Assembly (NCBI GenBank): GCA_002840645.1
Contig: PHBO01000002.1
Coordinates: 62,001 to 126,000 of the forward strand
Direction: 5' to 3'
DNA: 64,000 nucleotides
Source: Candidatus Cloacimonetes bacterium HGW-Cloacimonetes-3
GTDB lineage: Bacteria; Cloacimonadota; Cloacimonadia; Cloacimonadales; Cloacimonadaceae
The translations under genes were made by a program, and so were the position numbers. How positions within the stretch are numbered: the first letter of the stretch is position 1; each line of letters opens with the position of its first letter. The notes under the pieces are model-generated. The model worked only from the letters and a program-made list of their open reading frames with translations. It did not search any database and was not told the DNA's origin. Shown here in pieces: positions 16,107-25,035 of this stretch.

Positions 16107-16969
16107 TGATGAAAGCTGCTTGCGGAGTTATTTACCTGGTTCCTGTTCCCATTGGGAACTTGGGAGATGTTACCCTGCGTGCTCTTGAAACCATAAAGTC
16201 CGCCACACTAATAGCCTGTGAGGACACCCGTAAAACCGCTTTTCTGTTAAACCACTACCAAATCCCCATTCCTAAGCTGATCAGCTTTCACAAGTTTAAC
16301 GAACGTCAACGGGAAGCTCTACTGTTTGCTCATTTGGAAAGCGGAAATGACCTCGTGGTGGTTTCGGACGCAGGTTCACCGGGGATTAGCGATCCTTGCG
16401 AATCACTGGTTCAGCTTGCTATCCAGAAAGGGATTAAGGTGATTGCCCTTCCGGGTGCCAGTGCCTTGATTCCTGCTATATCAACATCCGGCATGAGAGC
16501 GCAGCAGTTCCAGTTTGTTGGGTTCCTTCCTGCGGATAATGCTAAGCGTAAGCTGAAGCTGCAAGAGATTTCTGCCTACCAGTTCCCCAGCATTATCTAC
16601 GAATCTCCACATCGCTTGCTGGATTGCATAAAAGAGCTTCTGGAATACTGCGGAAATCGCCGGATAGCAATCAGCAGGGAGATATCCAAGCTTCATGAAG
16701 AGCATATATACAGCACTCTGGAAGAACTTGTGAATGATGATGAGATCACATTGAAGGGTGAATTTGCCATTGTTCTACAAGGTTGCCCCCCGGAAGATTT
16801 ATCCGAATCATTCAGCCCGTCCGATATCAATTATCATATCGCCAGATGCCTGAAATCCGGCATGGGAACTCGGGAGACCAGTGCCGATATTGCTTTGGTC
16901 TTTGCCCTCTCCCGCAGCAATGCATATAATACTGTTATCGCATATCTTAAAAAAGTAGCCAAGAAGTGA
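16106..16969 (+). CDS. rsmI: 16S rRNA (cytidine-1402-2'-O)-methyltransferase RsmI
   Basis: A 287-residue SAM-dependent methyltransferase of the tetrapyrrole-methylase fold that modifies C1402 of 16S rRNA. Visible are the N-terminal LVPVPIGNLGDVTLRALE, ACEDTRKTAFLLNHYQI, VVSDAGSPGISDPCE, ALPGASALIPAISTSG, FVGFLP and IIYESPHRL, all classic RsmI (YraL) motifs. The C-terminal ~60 residues match the RsmI helical extension. The start overlaps the kbl stop by one base; a second in-frame ATG at 16109 is equally possible. The 3' end overlaps the HAD phosphatase start by 4 bases. Confidence 0.95.
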   Translation: MMKAACGVIYLVPVPIGNLGDVTLRALETIKSATLIACEDTRKTAFLLNHYQIPIPKLISFHKFNERQREALLFAHLESGNDLVVVSDAGSPGISDPCESLVQLAIQKGIKVIALPGASALIPAISTSGMRAQQFQFVGFLPADNAKRKLKLQEISAYQFPSIIYESPHRLLDCIKELLEYCGNRRIAISREISKLHEEHIYSTLEELVNDDEITLKGEFAIVLQGCPPEDLSESFSPSDINYHIARCLKSGMGTRETSADIALVFALSRSNAYNTVIAYLKKVAKK

Positions 16970-17598
16970 AGCCGTTTCTGCTCTTCGATTTTGATGGCAC
17001 CATTGCCGATTCCATTCATTTGGGCTGGAAGATCGCTAACATCATTGCCCCCAAATTTGGGCATGAGAAGTTTAGCCCGGAGCAGTTTGAGCATTTTCGC
17101 TCTTTAACCCTGCCAAAGTTGTTAAAAGAACTTCATATCCCCATATACAAGCTCCCTCTTGCCATCAGGTTAGCCTTGGCTGAATATCGTCACCTGATTA
17201 ATGAGCTGGAGCCGTGCGTTGGTATTGTGCCAATGTTGGCACAGCTTACCGAAATGCAGATTCCTATGGCACTGTTAAGCTCTAACACCGGTGAAAATCT
17301 GTCACTCTTCCTGAAACGGTTGGAGATTGATGCCTTTTTGTGGGTAGACGGCACTTCCGGGATACTTAGGAAACAACATCGCATCAAACAACAAATTAAG
17401 AAGCACAAGCTAAATCCCAAACAGGTTATTTACATTGGGGACGAAACCCGAGACATTGATGCTGCCAAGCATTGCGGTTTAAAGGTGATTGCTGTTACCT
17501 GGGGTTTCCATACCCCCGAATTGCTTATCAGCCACAATCCGGATTATCTGGTAAATTCTCCTGACGAAATTGTAAAAATCGTCTCGAAAAGCATTTAG
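16966..17598 (+). CDS. HAD-superfamily hydrolase, phosphoglycolate-phosphatase-like
   Basis: A 210-residue haloacid-dehalogenase phosphatase. Motif I LFDFDGTIADS (nucleophile Asp and acid Asp), an alpha-helical cap (residues ~15-85), motif II Ser in LLSSNTGEN, and motif IV IGDETRDIDAAK followed by GLKVIAVTWGF are all present. This is the Gph/PGP-like subgroup, which includes phosphoglycolate phosphatase and pyrophosphatase PpaX; the exact substrate cannot be told. It starts at GTG 16966, overlapping the rsmI stop (GTGA), so it is translationally coupled. It is the last gene of the plus-strand run from 11233. Confidence 0.88.
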   Translation: MKPFLLFDFDGTIADSIHLGWKIANIIAPKFGHEKFSPEQFEHFRSLTLPKLLKELHIPIYKLPLAIRLALAEYRHLINELEPCVGIVPMLAQLTEMQIPMALLSSNTGENLSLFLKRLEIDAFLWVDGTSGILRKQHRIKQQIKKHKLNPKQVIYIGDETRDIDAAKHCGLKVIAVTWGFHTPELLISHNPDYLVNSPDEIVKIVSKSI

Positions 17599-17714
17599 TC
17601 CCACTCTTTCAATTCCTGTATTTATCTTCTGTATTGTCTGCAATTGAAATGTATCCCACCATCAAATCCGCCTTATCGGCACTTTCTTCAGCCCTGCTTG
17701 CAGCTCTTATCTTT

Positions 17715-17780
17715 CCCATAACCCTCCCATATCCGATACGGGAGGGTTATGGGTGGGTTACCCGTGGCATATAGGCTAAG
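17715..17780. repeat. Palindromic intergenic element, family 1, copy 1
   Basis: Perfect 14-bp arms CCCATAACCCTCCC / GGGAGGGTTATGGG (17715-17728, 17740-17753) around the centre ATATCCGATAC. The shared flank GGCTAAG follows at 17774. The same core recurs at 28719 and 59104. It lies between the convergent HAD and cyclase genes and has no T-run. Confidence 0.85.
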
Positions 17781-17851
17781 TCTATGCAAACAGGCACGAA
17801 GCATCATTCAAGGTGCCCGGCTGTATGCAGCAGCATGGGAAAAATGATACT

Positions 17852-19711
17852 TTAGGCTATTAAACCCTTTAATTCGTATATTTTAACTGGTTTTGTTTTG
17901 CCTTTAACGGTCACGGAATCGAGGTAGTTCACTTCCACCAGATCTTTCACATGCTCCAAAGTGAATTCGCTGATGATGATTTTCTTTTCGGTGTTGTATT
18001 CTTTGTTAATTGCTTCAAGTCGTGCTCCAAGATTGATAGTGTCGCCAATGGCAGTGAAATCAAATATTTGTTCGCTGCCAAGGTTACCCACTACGGCAAA
18101 GCCTGTGTTAACCCCGATCCCTATTTCGAACGGCTGACGGCCTTCGCTAAGCCATTGTTCCTGCATCTCGGTTAGGCGTGCTCTCATCTCCAACGCCACT
18201 TTGCAGGCGTTTAAAGCGTGATTGGGGAGGGGGATGGGAGTGCCAAACAACGCCATTACTTCGTCACCCACAAACTTATCCAGAATACCTTGGTTCTTGA
18301 TGATAATGCTCACCATTTCCGTTAAATACTCATGCAGGATATTCACCGTTTCTTCCGGGGTGTGGGATTCTGAATAGGTGGTGAAGGAGCGGATATCGGA
18401 GAAAAGTACTGTTAACTCCTGCAAGGAGCCGCCATACTTCAGCTTTTTGGGATCAAGTAAAAGCTGGTTTACCAGTTCGGGAGCCATATATTGCTGGAAG
18501 GCACTGCGGATAAAACGCTTTTCTTTCATGGTTTCCAGATAATGATTCAGGATACTGGCAACATAGACAGCAAGCAGCGCAAGCGCAGTTTGGACTATCG
18601 GCAGGATAAGCCCAGATTTGCTAAAAACCAGATACGCAACAGCGTATTGGATGGCTATCATAAGCAATACCGCCATTGCGGAAAGCTGGGGTTTTAGCTT
18701 TCTGAAAGCAAACCACAACACCACTAACAGCAGCAGCTCTATCAACAGATAAAAGTAAGGATGAATGTAGCTTAAGTATTTCCCGGTAAGTACCATGTCG
18801 ATGAAATTGGCGTGGATTTCCACTCCGGGAGTCCACTCTCCCCCAAAGGGAGTGGGAAATTTATCGTGCAATTCATCCACTGTTGCGCCAATCAGCACGA
18901 TTTTGTCTTTCAGCTCGCCCGAAGCAAGGATTTCGTAGAACTCATCCATTTCCATGCCTTGATAACCGGGCATGCTCATAGTGGAATCGTCCAAAACACT
19001 GGCATAGGAAATTTGCTTGAAAGTTCCAGCCGGTCCATGATAATTTATCAGTGCTTTATTCTGGCTGATCAATGGGATGGTTTTATCTGCTACAGAGAGA
19101 GTGGAATGACCCAACCTCAGGTGGCTTTCCCAGGAGGGTTGATACACCCGGTAATTGGCAAGAGAAGCCACACCGATGCTATAAACGGGAGCAGAATCGA
19201 AAGGCTCAAAGCAGGTGTATTTGCGGATGAAGCCGTCTGTATCCGGGTTCATGTTCACCACTCCCCAAGAAAGCTCACGATCGGTAATCTCGGTGATGGG
19301 AGTAAGCATTTGGCTGGGATATCCGTCTTCCTTGGCAGGCAAAACCTTGCCGGCAAAGATAACATTGTTATACATTGAGGCGGTTTCAGCAAGATAAATA
19401 TCGCTATCCTCCATAGAGTTTTCCGTGAATTCCACATCGAATACTATCTGGCGCACACCTGCCTTATTTAGATTCTCAATCAGTTTTGCATGGTATTCCC
19501 GGGGGAAAGGCCAAGATTCGTTTAAGGCACTGAAGCTGGCATCGTCAATAGTGATCAGCACAATCTGATCGGAAAGGGGCTGTATACCCCTGAACAAAAA
19601 CAGGCTATCCTGAGTTTTGTATTCCAGTGAATTGAAGAATGGGATTAAGAAAAGCAGCTTAACAATGATGAGGATTGCCAGTGGATATAGGAGATGTTTG
19701 ATACGCTTCAT
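17852..19711 (-). CDS. CHASE2-domain class III adenylate cyclase
   Basis: A 619-residue membrane cyclase. One N-terminal helix (residues ~5-25) is followed by a periplasmic CHASE2 sensor domain (~30-300, IVLITIDDASFSALNESWPF, IVLIGATVDELHDKFPTP). Three closely spaced helices (~310-400) lead into a cytoplasmic class III cyclase domain (~430-605). Catalytic landmarks: metal Asp in LFSDIRSFT, Lys in LDKFVGDEVMALFG with the second metal Asp, and FTAIGDTINLGARLE. This pattern favours ATP (adenylate) over GTP, but I would not exclude guanylate cyclase. It is the last gene of the ddl-to-cyclase run, 89 bases after the outer-membrane protein, with a strong hairpin between. CHASE2 cyclases are often encoded beside FecR proteins, as here. 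Confidence 0.92.
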   Translation of the reverse strand: MKRIKHLLYPLAILIIVKLLFLIPFFNSLEYKTQDSLFLFRGIQPLSDQIVLITIDDASFSALNESWPFPREYHAKLIENLNKAGVRQIVFDVEFTENSMEDSDIYLAETASMYNNVIFAGKVLPAKEDGYPSQMLTPITEITDRELSWGVVNMNPDTDGFIRKYTCFEPFDSAPVYSIGVASLANYRVYQPSWESHLRLGHSTLSVADKTIPLISQNKALINYHGPAGTFKQISYASVLDDSTMSMPGYQGMEMDEFYEILASGELKDKIVLIGATVDELHDKFPTPFGGEWTPGVEIHANFIDMVLTGKYLSYIHPYFYLLIELLLLVVLWFAFRKLKPQLSAMAVLLMIAIQYAVAYLVFSKSGLILPIVQTALALLAVYVASILNHYLETMKEKRFIRSAFQQYMAPELVNQLLLDPKKLKYGGSLQELTVLFSDIRSFTTYSESHTPEETVNILHEYLTEMVSIIIKNQGILDKFVGDEVMALFGTPIPLPNHALNACKVALEMRARLTEMQEQWLSEGRQPFEIGIGVNTGFAVVGNLGSEQIFDFTAIGDTINLGARLEAINKEYNTEKKIIISEFTLEHVKDLVEVNYLDSVTVKGKTKPVKIYELKGLIA

Positions 19712-19736
19712 AAAGCCTCCCTGAAATTTGAACTAA

Positions 19737-19779
19737 CAACAGCCCGCCCGATTTGTTATAATCACCGGACGGGCTGTTG
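19737..19779 (-). terminator. Hairpin between outer-membrane protein and cyclase genes
   Basis: 10-bp perfect arms CAACAGCCCG / CGGGCTGTTG (19737-19746, 19770-19779), with further CCG/CGG pairing inside. In the minus-strand direction it follows the outer-membrane gene and precedes the cyclase gene. The trailing GTTAGTTC is a poor U-run, so it may be a partial terminator or an mRNA-stabilising stem that lowers cyclase expression. Confidence 0.45.
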
Positions 19780-19800
19780 GTTTAAGTAGTTTTAGTTAGT

Positions 19801-22200
19801 TTAGAATCGTTGTGTTAACAGCACACGCCAGGTTGTTGAGCCGTACTCAGCATTGCTGTTTACACTATTACTGTAACTCTGGAAACCAAGATTAGTGCAG
19901 ATTACCATGTCCCGGATGGGATATGCTTCCACTCCCAGAGTGAAGTATCCATAGTTTTGATCACCGTTAGGGCTGGAGAACCCAACGATACGGTAATTCA
20001 CAAATGGCTTGATTTTATCATCCCAGAAGCTATAACCCGCACCGAAGAAGAAGTTCTTGTTGTCATTCTCAACGATTGGGGCTAATTTTTGCTTTTGATC
20101 ACCCATAGACATAGAGAATTGAGTGGTAAGCGGAAGGGAAGTGTATTTGTTAGACATGGTGAAATTCAAGCCATTACTTTCGTTATCAGTTTGGTAAACA
20201 TCGGAGAGCTGAGAATCATCATAGCCCATCCGGTAACTGATGTCCAATTGAGTGGGGACATAAGGGATTTGGCTGATGTTATAACCCAAGCCAAAACTTA
20301 TGTTCTTGGAATTACGAAGGTAGTGCTGGAAGGGATTGGCAGATATTATATCCGGGTTATCCTTATTCTCACCCACATTGTTGAAATAGGCAGCTTTGAA
20401 ATAGGGGAATTTGTCTATACGCAGCATGGATTGAACATACCAGGAGTTATAGGTATTAGTTTCGCTCTTGTGTCCCATCACATTATCTGAGGTTAGGTTA
20501 TAACCCCCGGAAAAAACCCAGTATCGGGCAATGTTTAGCTGATCTGTGAAGGAGAGAACTCTGCTGTCGTTAAGCTGATATGAAGCTCCCAGTGCATTGA
20601 AAGCAGAACCTGTTTCAGAGTACTGGATATTTATCAGGTTACTAAGTATCAGTGCGCGGAAATAAGCTGTCCAGGCTACGTTGGCACGGCTTGGCATGAA
20701 TGGCTCCATGTTCTTATTGATCACAAAGAGATTGCTGTAATCGCCAGGATCAATGGGAAAATCATCTTTGCCAAGATATTCTGCGATGGTATCTTTGTCA
20801 ATAGCACCCGGGATAGTGTTTTTGTTAAGCATAGAACCGGCTACTTCAGCACCTATAATGATATTCTGCTTGGGCATGTTTAGCTTTATATCATAGCTGA
20901 TAACGGCGTTGTCCTTAGCCATGGTACTGTAATAGGTTGTTACGGAATCTTCTCCTGCGGGAGTGTAGGTAACCTTGTAATACAGGCTGTCCAGAGAGCT
21001 TACTATATCCCTGTGGCGCGAGGCAGTGAGCCCCATGGAGAAGCCACTCTCATTTCCAAGGCTGATCTTGGCTGCAATAGCTTCCTGTTTGAATGTACCG
21101 GATTTTAGTATTCTACCACTGTCGTTAGGTATAACAGCTTCATTTGTTGTCTTGCGTACACTCTGTCCATGTGCCCAGGTTATAGAGCCTACTTTACCAT
21201 AAAAACGGGCATACAAACCGCGGATGTTTTTGTTGTAAAGCGTGAACTGGCTTAATGAAGGAGAGTAGTCACCCGCAAAGATATCCAGCATAGGAATCTG
21301 TACTCCAAAGGTGTAACGGTTCACGGGCTGTTGATTGGTCTTTTCCAGGGAACTTACATACAGATTGGTTTGCACGTTTGCAATTCCATAGGTGCCATAT
21401 ACATCTGCCCAGGAGGCTGCGTCGTTATCGCTAACTCCGGGCGTCACATCCGGTTTTGAATAATCATACACGTTGGAAGCGAAATTCACACTGCCACGAA
21501 CCGTGAAAGGTATAGCTCGTTTCTTTGTTCCGGGCAGGATTTCTGTAAGCCAGATGTTAGAGTGAATAGTTTTGGTACCCTGTTTGGCTTTGATAACCGC
21601 TTTCTTGATTCCGGGACTGGGGTTTTCTTCACGGTAGAGAATGGTGGGTACTGCAATCTTTGCAGCATATGTTACATCTCTGCCACCTACCCAAACTTCT
21701 ATGCTGGCAGGATCAATATCCTCTTCTAAAGCAAAGAAAGATACTGCAAGCAGATAACCTTCATTGGCAGATACGCTTTCTTCTTCGGTAAGGAGAACGA
21801 AGCCATCGGACAGCTCACCTTCCAACACCTTGGGAATCAAGCTGTATTTGGGGGTGATACCATCAAGAGGGGGGAAGTTTTCGGCGGAACCATCTAAGAG
21901 CTGCACTTCGAAATAGTATTCCATTTTGATGTCCGCAAAAAACTTAGCAGGGATGGTAGCCCAATAATACACGGAACCCGGGCTTTCTTGAGTAACGATT
22001 CCGGACATCCAGGGAATATCTCCGGCATTTCGGTAGTAGAGCTTTATCGAGGAAACATTTTCTAAGCCCTCAATCACTTCCACCATTAGCTTAACATCCT
22101 CGCCAAACCCGTAGCTAAGCGGCGAAGCATGTTGTATTGATATCCCGAACATATATACACTTAAGATGCTGATTAGCAAGAGTAGTAATAACTTTTTCAT
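19801..22200 (-). CDS. Outer-membrane beta-barrel protein of the FecR/CHASE2 cluster, unknown function
   Basis: A ~799-residue secreted protein that I do not recognise by name. It has a signal peptide (KKLLLLLLISILSVYMFG) and an N-terminal Ig-like surface domain (residues ~25-110, SSIKLYYRNAGDIPW). A second domain (~130-230) has the wording SIEVWVGGRDVT. A long tail of alternating aromatic/polar strands ends in ...TWRVLLTQRF, a C-terminal Phe typical of outer-membrane barrels. The start at ATG 22200 is chosen because GAGGTGG sits 3 bases before it; an upstream in-frame ATG at 22212 overlaps the FecR stop but has no such site. Its place between FecR and the CHASE2 cyclase suggests an envelope-sensing module. 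Confidence 0.75.
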   Translation of the reverse strand: MKKLLLLLLISILSVYMFGISIQHASPLSYGFGEDVKLMVEVIEGLENVSSIKLYYRNAGDIPWMSGIVTQESPGSVYYWATIPAKFFADIKMEYYFEVQLLDGSAENFPPLDGITPKYSLIPKVLEGELSDGFVLLTEEESVSANEGYLLAVSFFALEEDIDPASIEVWVGGRDVTYAAKIAVPTILYREENPSPGIKKAVIKAKQGTKTIHSNIWLTEILPGTKKRAIPFTVRGSVNFASNVYDYSKPDVTPGVSDNDAASWADVYGTYGIANVQTNLYVSSLEKTNQQPVNRYTFGVQIPMLDIFAGDYSPSLSQFTLYNKNIRGLYARFYGKVGSITWAHGQSVRKTTNEAVIPNDSGRILKSGTFKQEAIAAKISLGNESGFSMGLTASRHRDIVSSLDSLYYKVTYTPAGEDSVTTYYSTMAKDNAVISYDIKLNMPKQNIIIGAEVAGSMLNKNTIPGAIDKDTIAEYLGKDDFPIDPGDYSNLFVINKNMEPFMPSRANVAWTAYFRALILSNLINIQYSETGSAFNALGASYQLNDSRVLSFTDQLNIARYWVFSGGYNLTSDNVMGHKSETNTYNSWYVQSMLRIDKFPYFKAAYFNNVGENKDNPDIISANPFQHYLRNSKNISFGLGYNISQIPYVPTQLDISYRMGYDDSQLSDVYQTDNESNGLNFTMSNKYTSLPLTTQFSMSMGDQKQKLAPIVENDNKNFFFGAGYSFWDDKIKPFVNYRIVGFSSPNGDQNYGYFTLGVEAYPIRDMVICTNLGFQSYSNSVNSNAEYGSTTWRVLLTQRF

Positions 22201-22211
22201 AATCCACCTCA

Positions 22212-22889
22212 TTAATATGTGATTTCGATATACTTGGTTCTACCGGCAGCATCAACCACCGGGATTCGGATGGTCTTGGGTTCGGTGGTCTGTGATGATT
22301 CTATCTCTGCCTGTTCTATAGAGGAGGTATCTTCCTTGGTGCTGGCACGCATTTCATAATTGCCGAGTTCGTCTATAATTGCTGTGTTGCCTGCAGGAAC
22401 GGATTTAACCTCTTCACTATCCATTATCTTCAGTTCCACTTCTCCATCCGTAACGATGAAAAAGGAATCACCTTTGTCATTCAGCTTGGTAAGAAAGCCT
22501 GTTCCTTTAACAGAAGCTACCGTGGTGGGTGTCTGCACAATGAAAGCACCGGTTTTGGGCTTAACATTTGTGAAGATACTGCCCTTGTTTATCACAACTT
22601 TCTTGCTGAGGCTTTTACCGCTGCGATTGGCAGTGATTCTTACCACCGAATTGGAGAAGACCTTGATGGTGGAAGAGCCGTCAATATACTTGTATGCAGC
22701 AAAGGACTCGCCTCCGGTGCGCAACTCATCGTTATTCTTCAAGAGATCACCGTTTTGAAACTTAATAGCTTTGGCATCACGGGACAAATCGACCTTTCCC
22801 TTAGAGGCAGAAAGCAAGGCAACAGATTCTGCTGCAAACACCACAAATACCATGCAGGTAATAACGAGAGTGATAATTATTCTTTTCAT
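22212..22889 (-). CDS. FecR-domain periplasmic protein
   Basis: A 225-residue exported protein with an N-terminal signal (IIITLVITCMVFVVFAAE) and a FecR domain (residues ~30-160). FecR hallmarks are GKVDLSRDAKAIKFQNGDLL, NDELRTGGESFAAYKYIDGS, VVINKGSIFTNV and FIVQTPTTVASVKGTGF, then VTDGEVEL. The C-terminal ~50 residues are Glu/Ser/Thr-rich and end in VPVVDAAGRTKYIEITY. Classical FecR relays siderophore occupancy to a sigma factor. Here no sigma factor is present and the neighbours are an outer-membrane barrel and a CHASE2 cyclase, so FecR may report to the cyclase instead (inference). Its stop overlaps the alternative start of the barrel gene. Confidence 0.88.
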   Translation of the reverse strand: MKRIIITLVITCMVFVVFAAESVALLSASKGKVDLSRDAKAIKFQNGDLLKNNDELRTGGESFAAYKYIDGSSTIKVFSNSVVRITANRSGKSLSKKVVINKGSIFTNVKPKTGAFIVQTPTTVASVKGTGFLTKLNDKGDSFFIVTDGEVELKIMDSEEVKSVPAGNTAIIDELGNYEMRASTKEDTSSIEQAEIESSQTTEPKTIRIPVVDAAGRTKYIEITY

Positions 22890-22899
22890 GGGTGCCTCC

Positions 22900-24015
22900 T
22901 CAGTCCCTAAGTTCTATTTTTAGTTCTTTGCCAGCCAAGGCGGAAAGCAAATCCAGAGCATCCTGTCCGGTATAGGTTCTGCCCTCATATATCACTGTAC
23001 CAACGGGGGTGTATCCCTCACTTATCAGATTGCGCAGGATAGTGTTGTTCAGCATATTAAGCTGAGCTTGCATATCTGCTGCATCCTGAGAATTGTTTTG
23101 AGATTCATTCACGAACCTGAATACAAACCAGTTGCTCTTAAGGTTCAGGTTGTTACCCTGAGTATTGGTAGAATTGAAATTGAATTCATTATAAAGATTG
23201 GTACGTATCTGCCAAGCGTAATAGTTCCCCGGGTTAAAAGCCAGGAAATCTGCAAACCCACTGCTAACATCGTCATTCTGATAAAACAGGTTACCGGTGT
23301 TTTCCAAATTGCTATATGAGGGTGGATTATTAGCAGGATACTCTCTGATAACTATCCCGGTTTTGTTAAATCCCGTTGAAACGGAATTCCACTGAAAACT
23401 GACTGGTCTTTCACTTATCTGGGGTGGAGTTTGTCCGGCAGCAACACCTGGAGATAACAGATTTATCGCACCGGCGTTACGTATCTTAATAGTGAAAATA
23501 GCAGTGCTATTACCGGGTTCTGTCCAAGAACCTGCTTGCCACGGACGCACCCAGATTCTCAGCTCCAGATTGCCATCGGGGAAATACCCGGATAAGACAG
23601 CATTCTTTAAGGTGGGATTAGCATTTATCACATCTTCCACAGAGATATCACCTCCCTTCGATAAAAAGTCCGGGTGACCTTCATTAGAGATCAGGTGGCG
23701 ATTGCTCATGTTAACAAATCGTTTGTTACCCATGATGTTGCCCCAATTAGCATCTTTGCTCTCAAAGTTAGCTTCCACAAGCTTGTTATTACTCCAATAC
23801 ACAACTACCTTGAGATCAATCTTTGGTGCCGGCAGATCGCTTTCTATTTTCAAAGTAGTAAGCTGAGGTTGTGACAATGGTTCATTTGGGTCGAAGCTAA
23901 TAGTGCTCATGGCGTTTACTTCCACGCTCGTAGGTATGAAAGAGGTGCTAAGTGCAGCCCATCCCATTATAGGCAGAAGTAATAAAACCGTTATTAATAG
24001 ATAAGAGTTTTTCAT
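22900..24015 (-). CDS. Secreted protein of unknown function
   Basis: A 371-residue protein with a clear signal peptide (SYLLITVLLLLPIMGWAA). I recognise no family with certainty. The middle has a beta-rich, Ig/FN3-like composition (RPVSFQWNSVSTGF, NPGNYYAWQIRT), as in domains that compare 'parts of a string'. The C-terminal ~70 residues are different: a Gln/Asn-rich coiled stretch (NNSQDAADMQAQLNMLNNTI), then ISEGYTPVGTVIYEGRTYTG, which resembles a small penicillin-binding or curli-like repeat only loosely. It lies 10 bp upstream of the FecR gene and 3 bp downstream of ddl, so it belongs to the envelope module. Confidence 0.65.
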   Translation of the reverse strand: MKNSYLLITVLLLLPIMGWAALSTSFIPTSVEVNAMSTISFDPNEPLSQPQLTTLKIESDLPAPKIDLKVVVYWSNNKLVEANFESKDANWGNIMGNKRFVNMSNRHLISNEGHPDFLSKGGDISVEDVINANPTLKNAVLSGYFPDGNLELRIWVRPWQAGSWTEPGNSTAIFTIKIRNAGAINLLSPGVAAGQTPPQISERPVSFQWNSVSTGFNKTGIVIREYPANNPPSYSNLENTGNLFYQNDDVSSGFADFLAFNPGNYYAWQIRTNLYNEFNFNSTNTQGNNLNLKSNWFVFRFVNESQNNSQDAADMQAQLNMLNNTILRNLISEGYTPVGTVIYEGRTYTGQDALDLLSALAGKELKIELRD

Positions 24016-24018
24016 GAT

Positions 24019-24966
24019 TTACCTCCCTGCATCACGCAGGCTTATTTCTATTATGTTGTTTAGCAGGTCTCCAAAGGTTATTCCTGCTGCTTTTGCTGCC
24101 ATGGGGGTAAGGCTTAGGGGTGTCATTCCCGGCAGCGTATTCACTTCTAAAAAATATGCTTTAACATCATCATAACGGAAGTCTATTCTGGCGTAGCCTG
24201 AAAGCTCCAGTGCTTTCCAGATTCTAACAGCGTAAAGCTGAATTAATAAGGAAACCGATTCATCAAGTTCCGCTGGGGCGAAGTATTCGGTTCTGCCTTT
24301 GTTGTATTTATTATTGTAATCATACCAGCCATTCAGGGGTTTTATCTCCACCACCGGCAGGGCTTTCCCATCCAAAACAGTTACGGTAAGCTCTCTGCCG
24401 GGGATGTATTCCTCGAGCAGTATGGTTGATGACACTTTCAATGCATCCTGCACTGCCGGTTTTAGGGTTTCCAGGCTATCCACTCTGCTTATCCCCACAG
24501 ATGATCCCCCATCATTGGGTTTAACGATGATAGGCAAGCCCAGTTGTACGGTAAAAGTAGCATAATCTTCCGGATCGATATAGTCCTCCAGCATATCTCC
24601 ACGCATGAGGATATGTTTGGGAGTTGGTATTCCTTCCTGGGCAACCACAAGCTTGGTAACATATTTATCCATTGTAATGCAACACGGTTTGAATCCGGAG
24701 CCGGTACATATAAACCCTGCCATAGTCAATGCTGCTTGCATCTCGCCATTTTCTCCGCTGCCCCCGTGTAAGCCATTGAAAACAAGTAATGGATCAGCTT
24801 TCTTGATTTCCACTAAAAAAGAAGCAAAATCCTGATAATCGGCAGGATCAAGCTCTGTTACCAAGTAGCCGGACTTACGCAGTTCCGTAGCAATCTCATT
24901 TCCGCTAACCAGCGAAACATCCCGCTCCGGGGAGCTTCCGCCTTTCAATACAATAATACTCTTCAT
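24019..24966 (-). CDS. ddl: D-alanine--D-alanine ligase
   Basis: An ATP-grasp ligase (315 residues) that makes D-Ala-D-Ala for peptidoglycan. Landmarks: the N-terminal KGGSSPERDVSLVSGNEIA (usual GGxSxEhxVSxxSG), LHGGSGENGEMQAALTMAG (usual HGxxGEdGxlQ), the ATP-binding VKPNDGGSSVGISRV, EEYIPGRELTVTVL, the metal-binding ARIDFRYDD and the substrate loop EVNTLPGMTPLSLTPMAA. It is the first gene of the minus-strand run to the cyclase, with a 3-base gap to the secreted protein. The ATG at 24966 gives the standard Ddl N-terminus. Confidence 0.95.
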   Translation of the reverse strand: MKSIIVLKGGSSPERDVSLVSGNEIATELRKSGYLVTELDPADYQDFASFLVEIKKADPLLVFNGLHGGSGENGEMQAALTMAGFICTGSGFKPCCITMDKYVTKLVVAQEGIPTPKHILMRGDMLEDYIDPEDYATFTVQLGLPIIVKPNDGGSSVGISRVDSLETLKPAVQDALKVSSTILLEEYIPGRELTVTVLDGKALPVVEIKPLNGWYDYNNKYNKGRTEYFAPAELDESVSLLIQLYAVRIWKALELSGYARIDFRYDDVKAYFLEVNTLPGMTPLSLTPMAAKAAGITFGDLLNNIIEISLRDAGR

Positions 24967-25035
24967 CTCACCTCATAACCTAAGTATAACATCGAGTACA
25001 TCAAATCACTCACAATTACTCCATATGCATCACTA

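Noticed and set aside
17715-17753. Palindromes at 17.7, 28.7 and 59.1 kb as simple intrinsic terminators
   Set aside because: None is followed by a T-run, one lies upstream of a gene, and the core plus distant flank are shared between copies; they fit a repeat family better.
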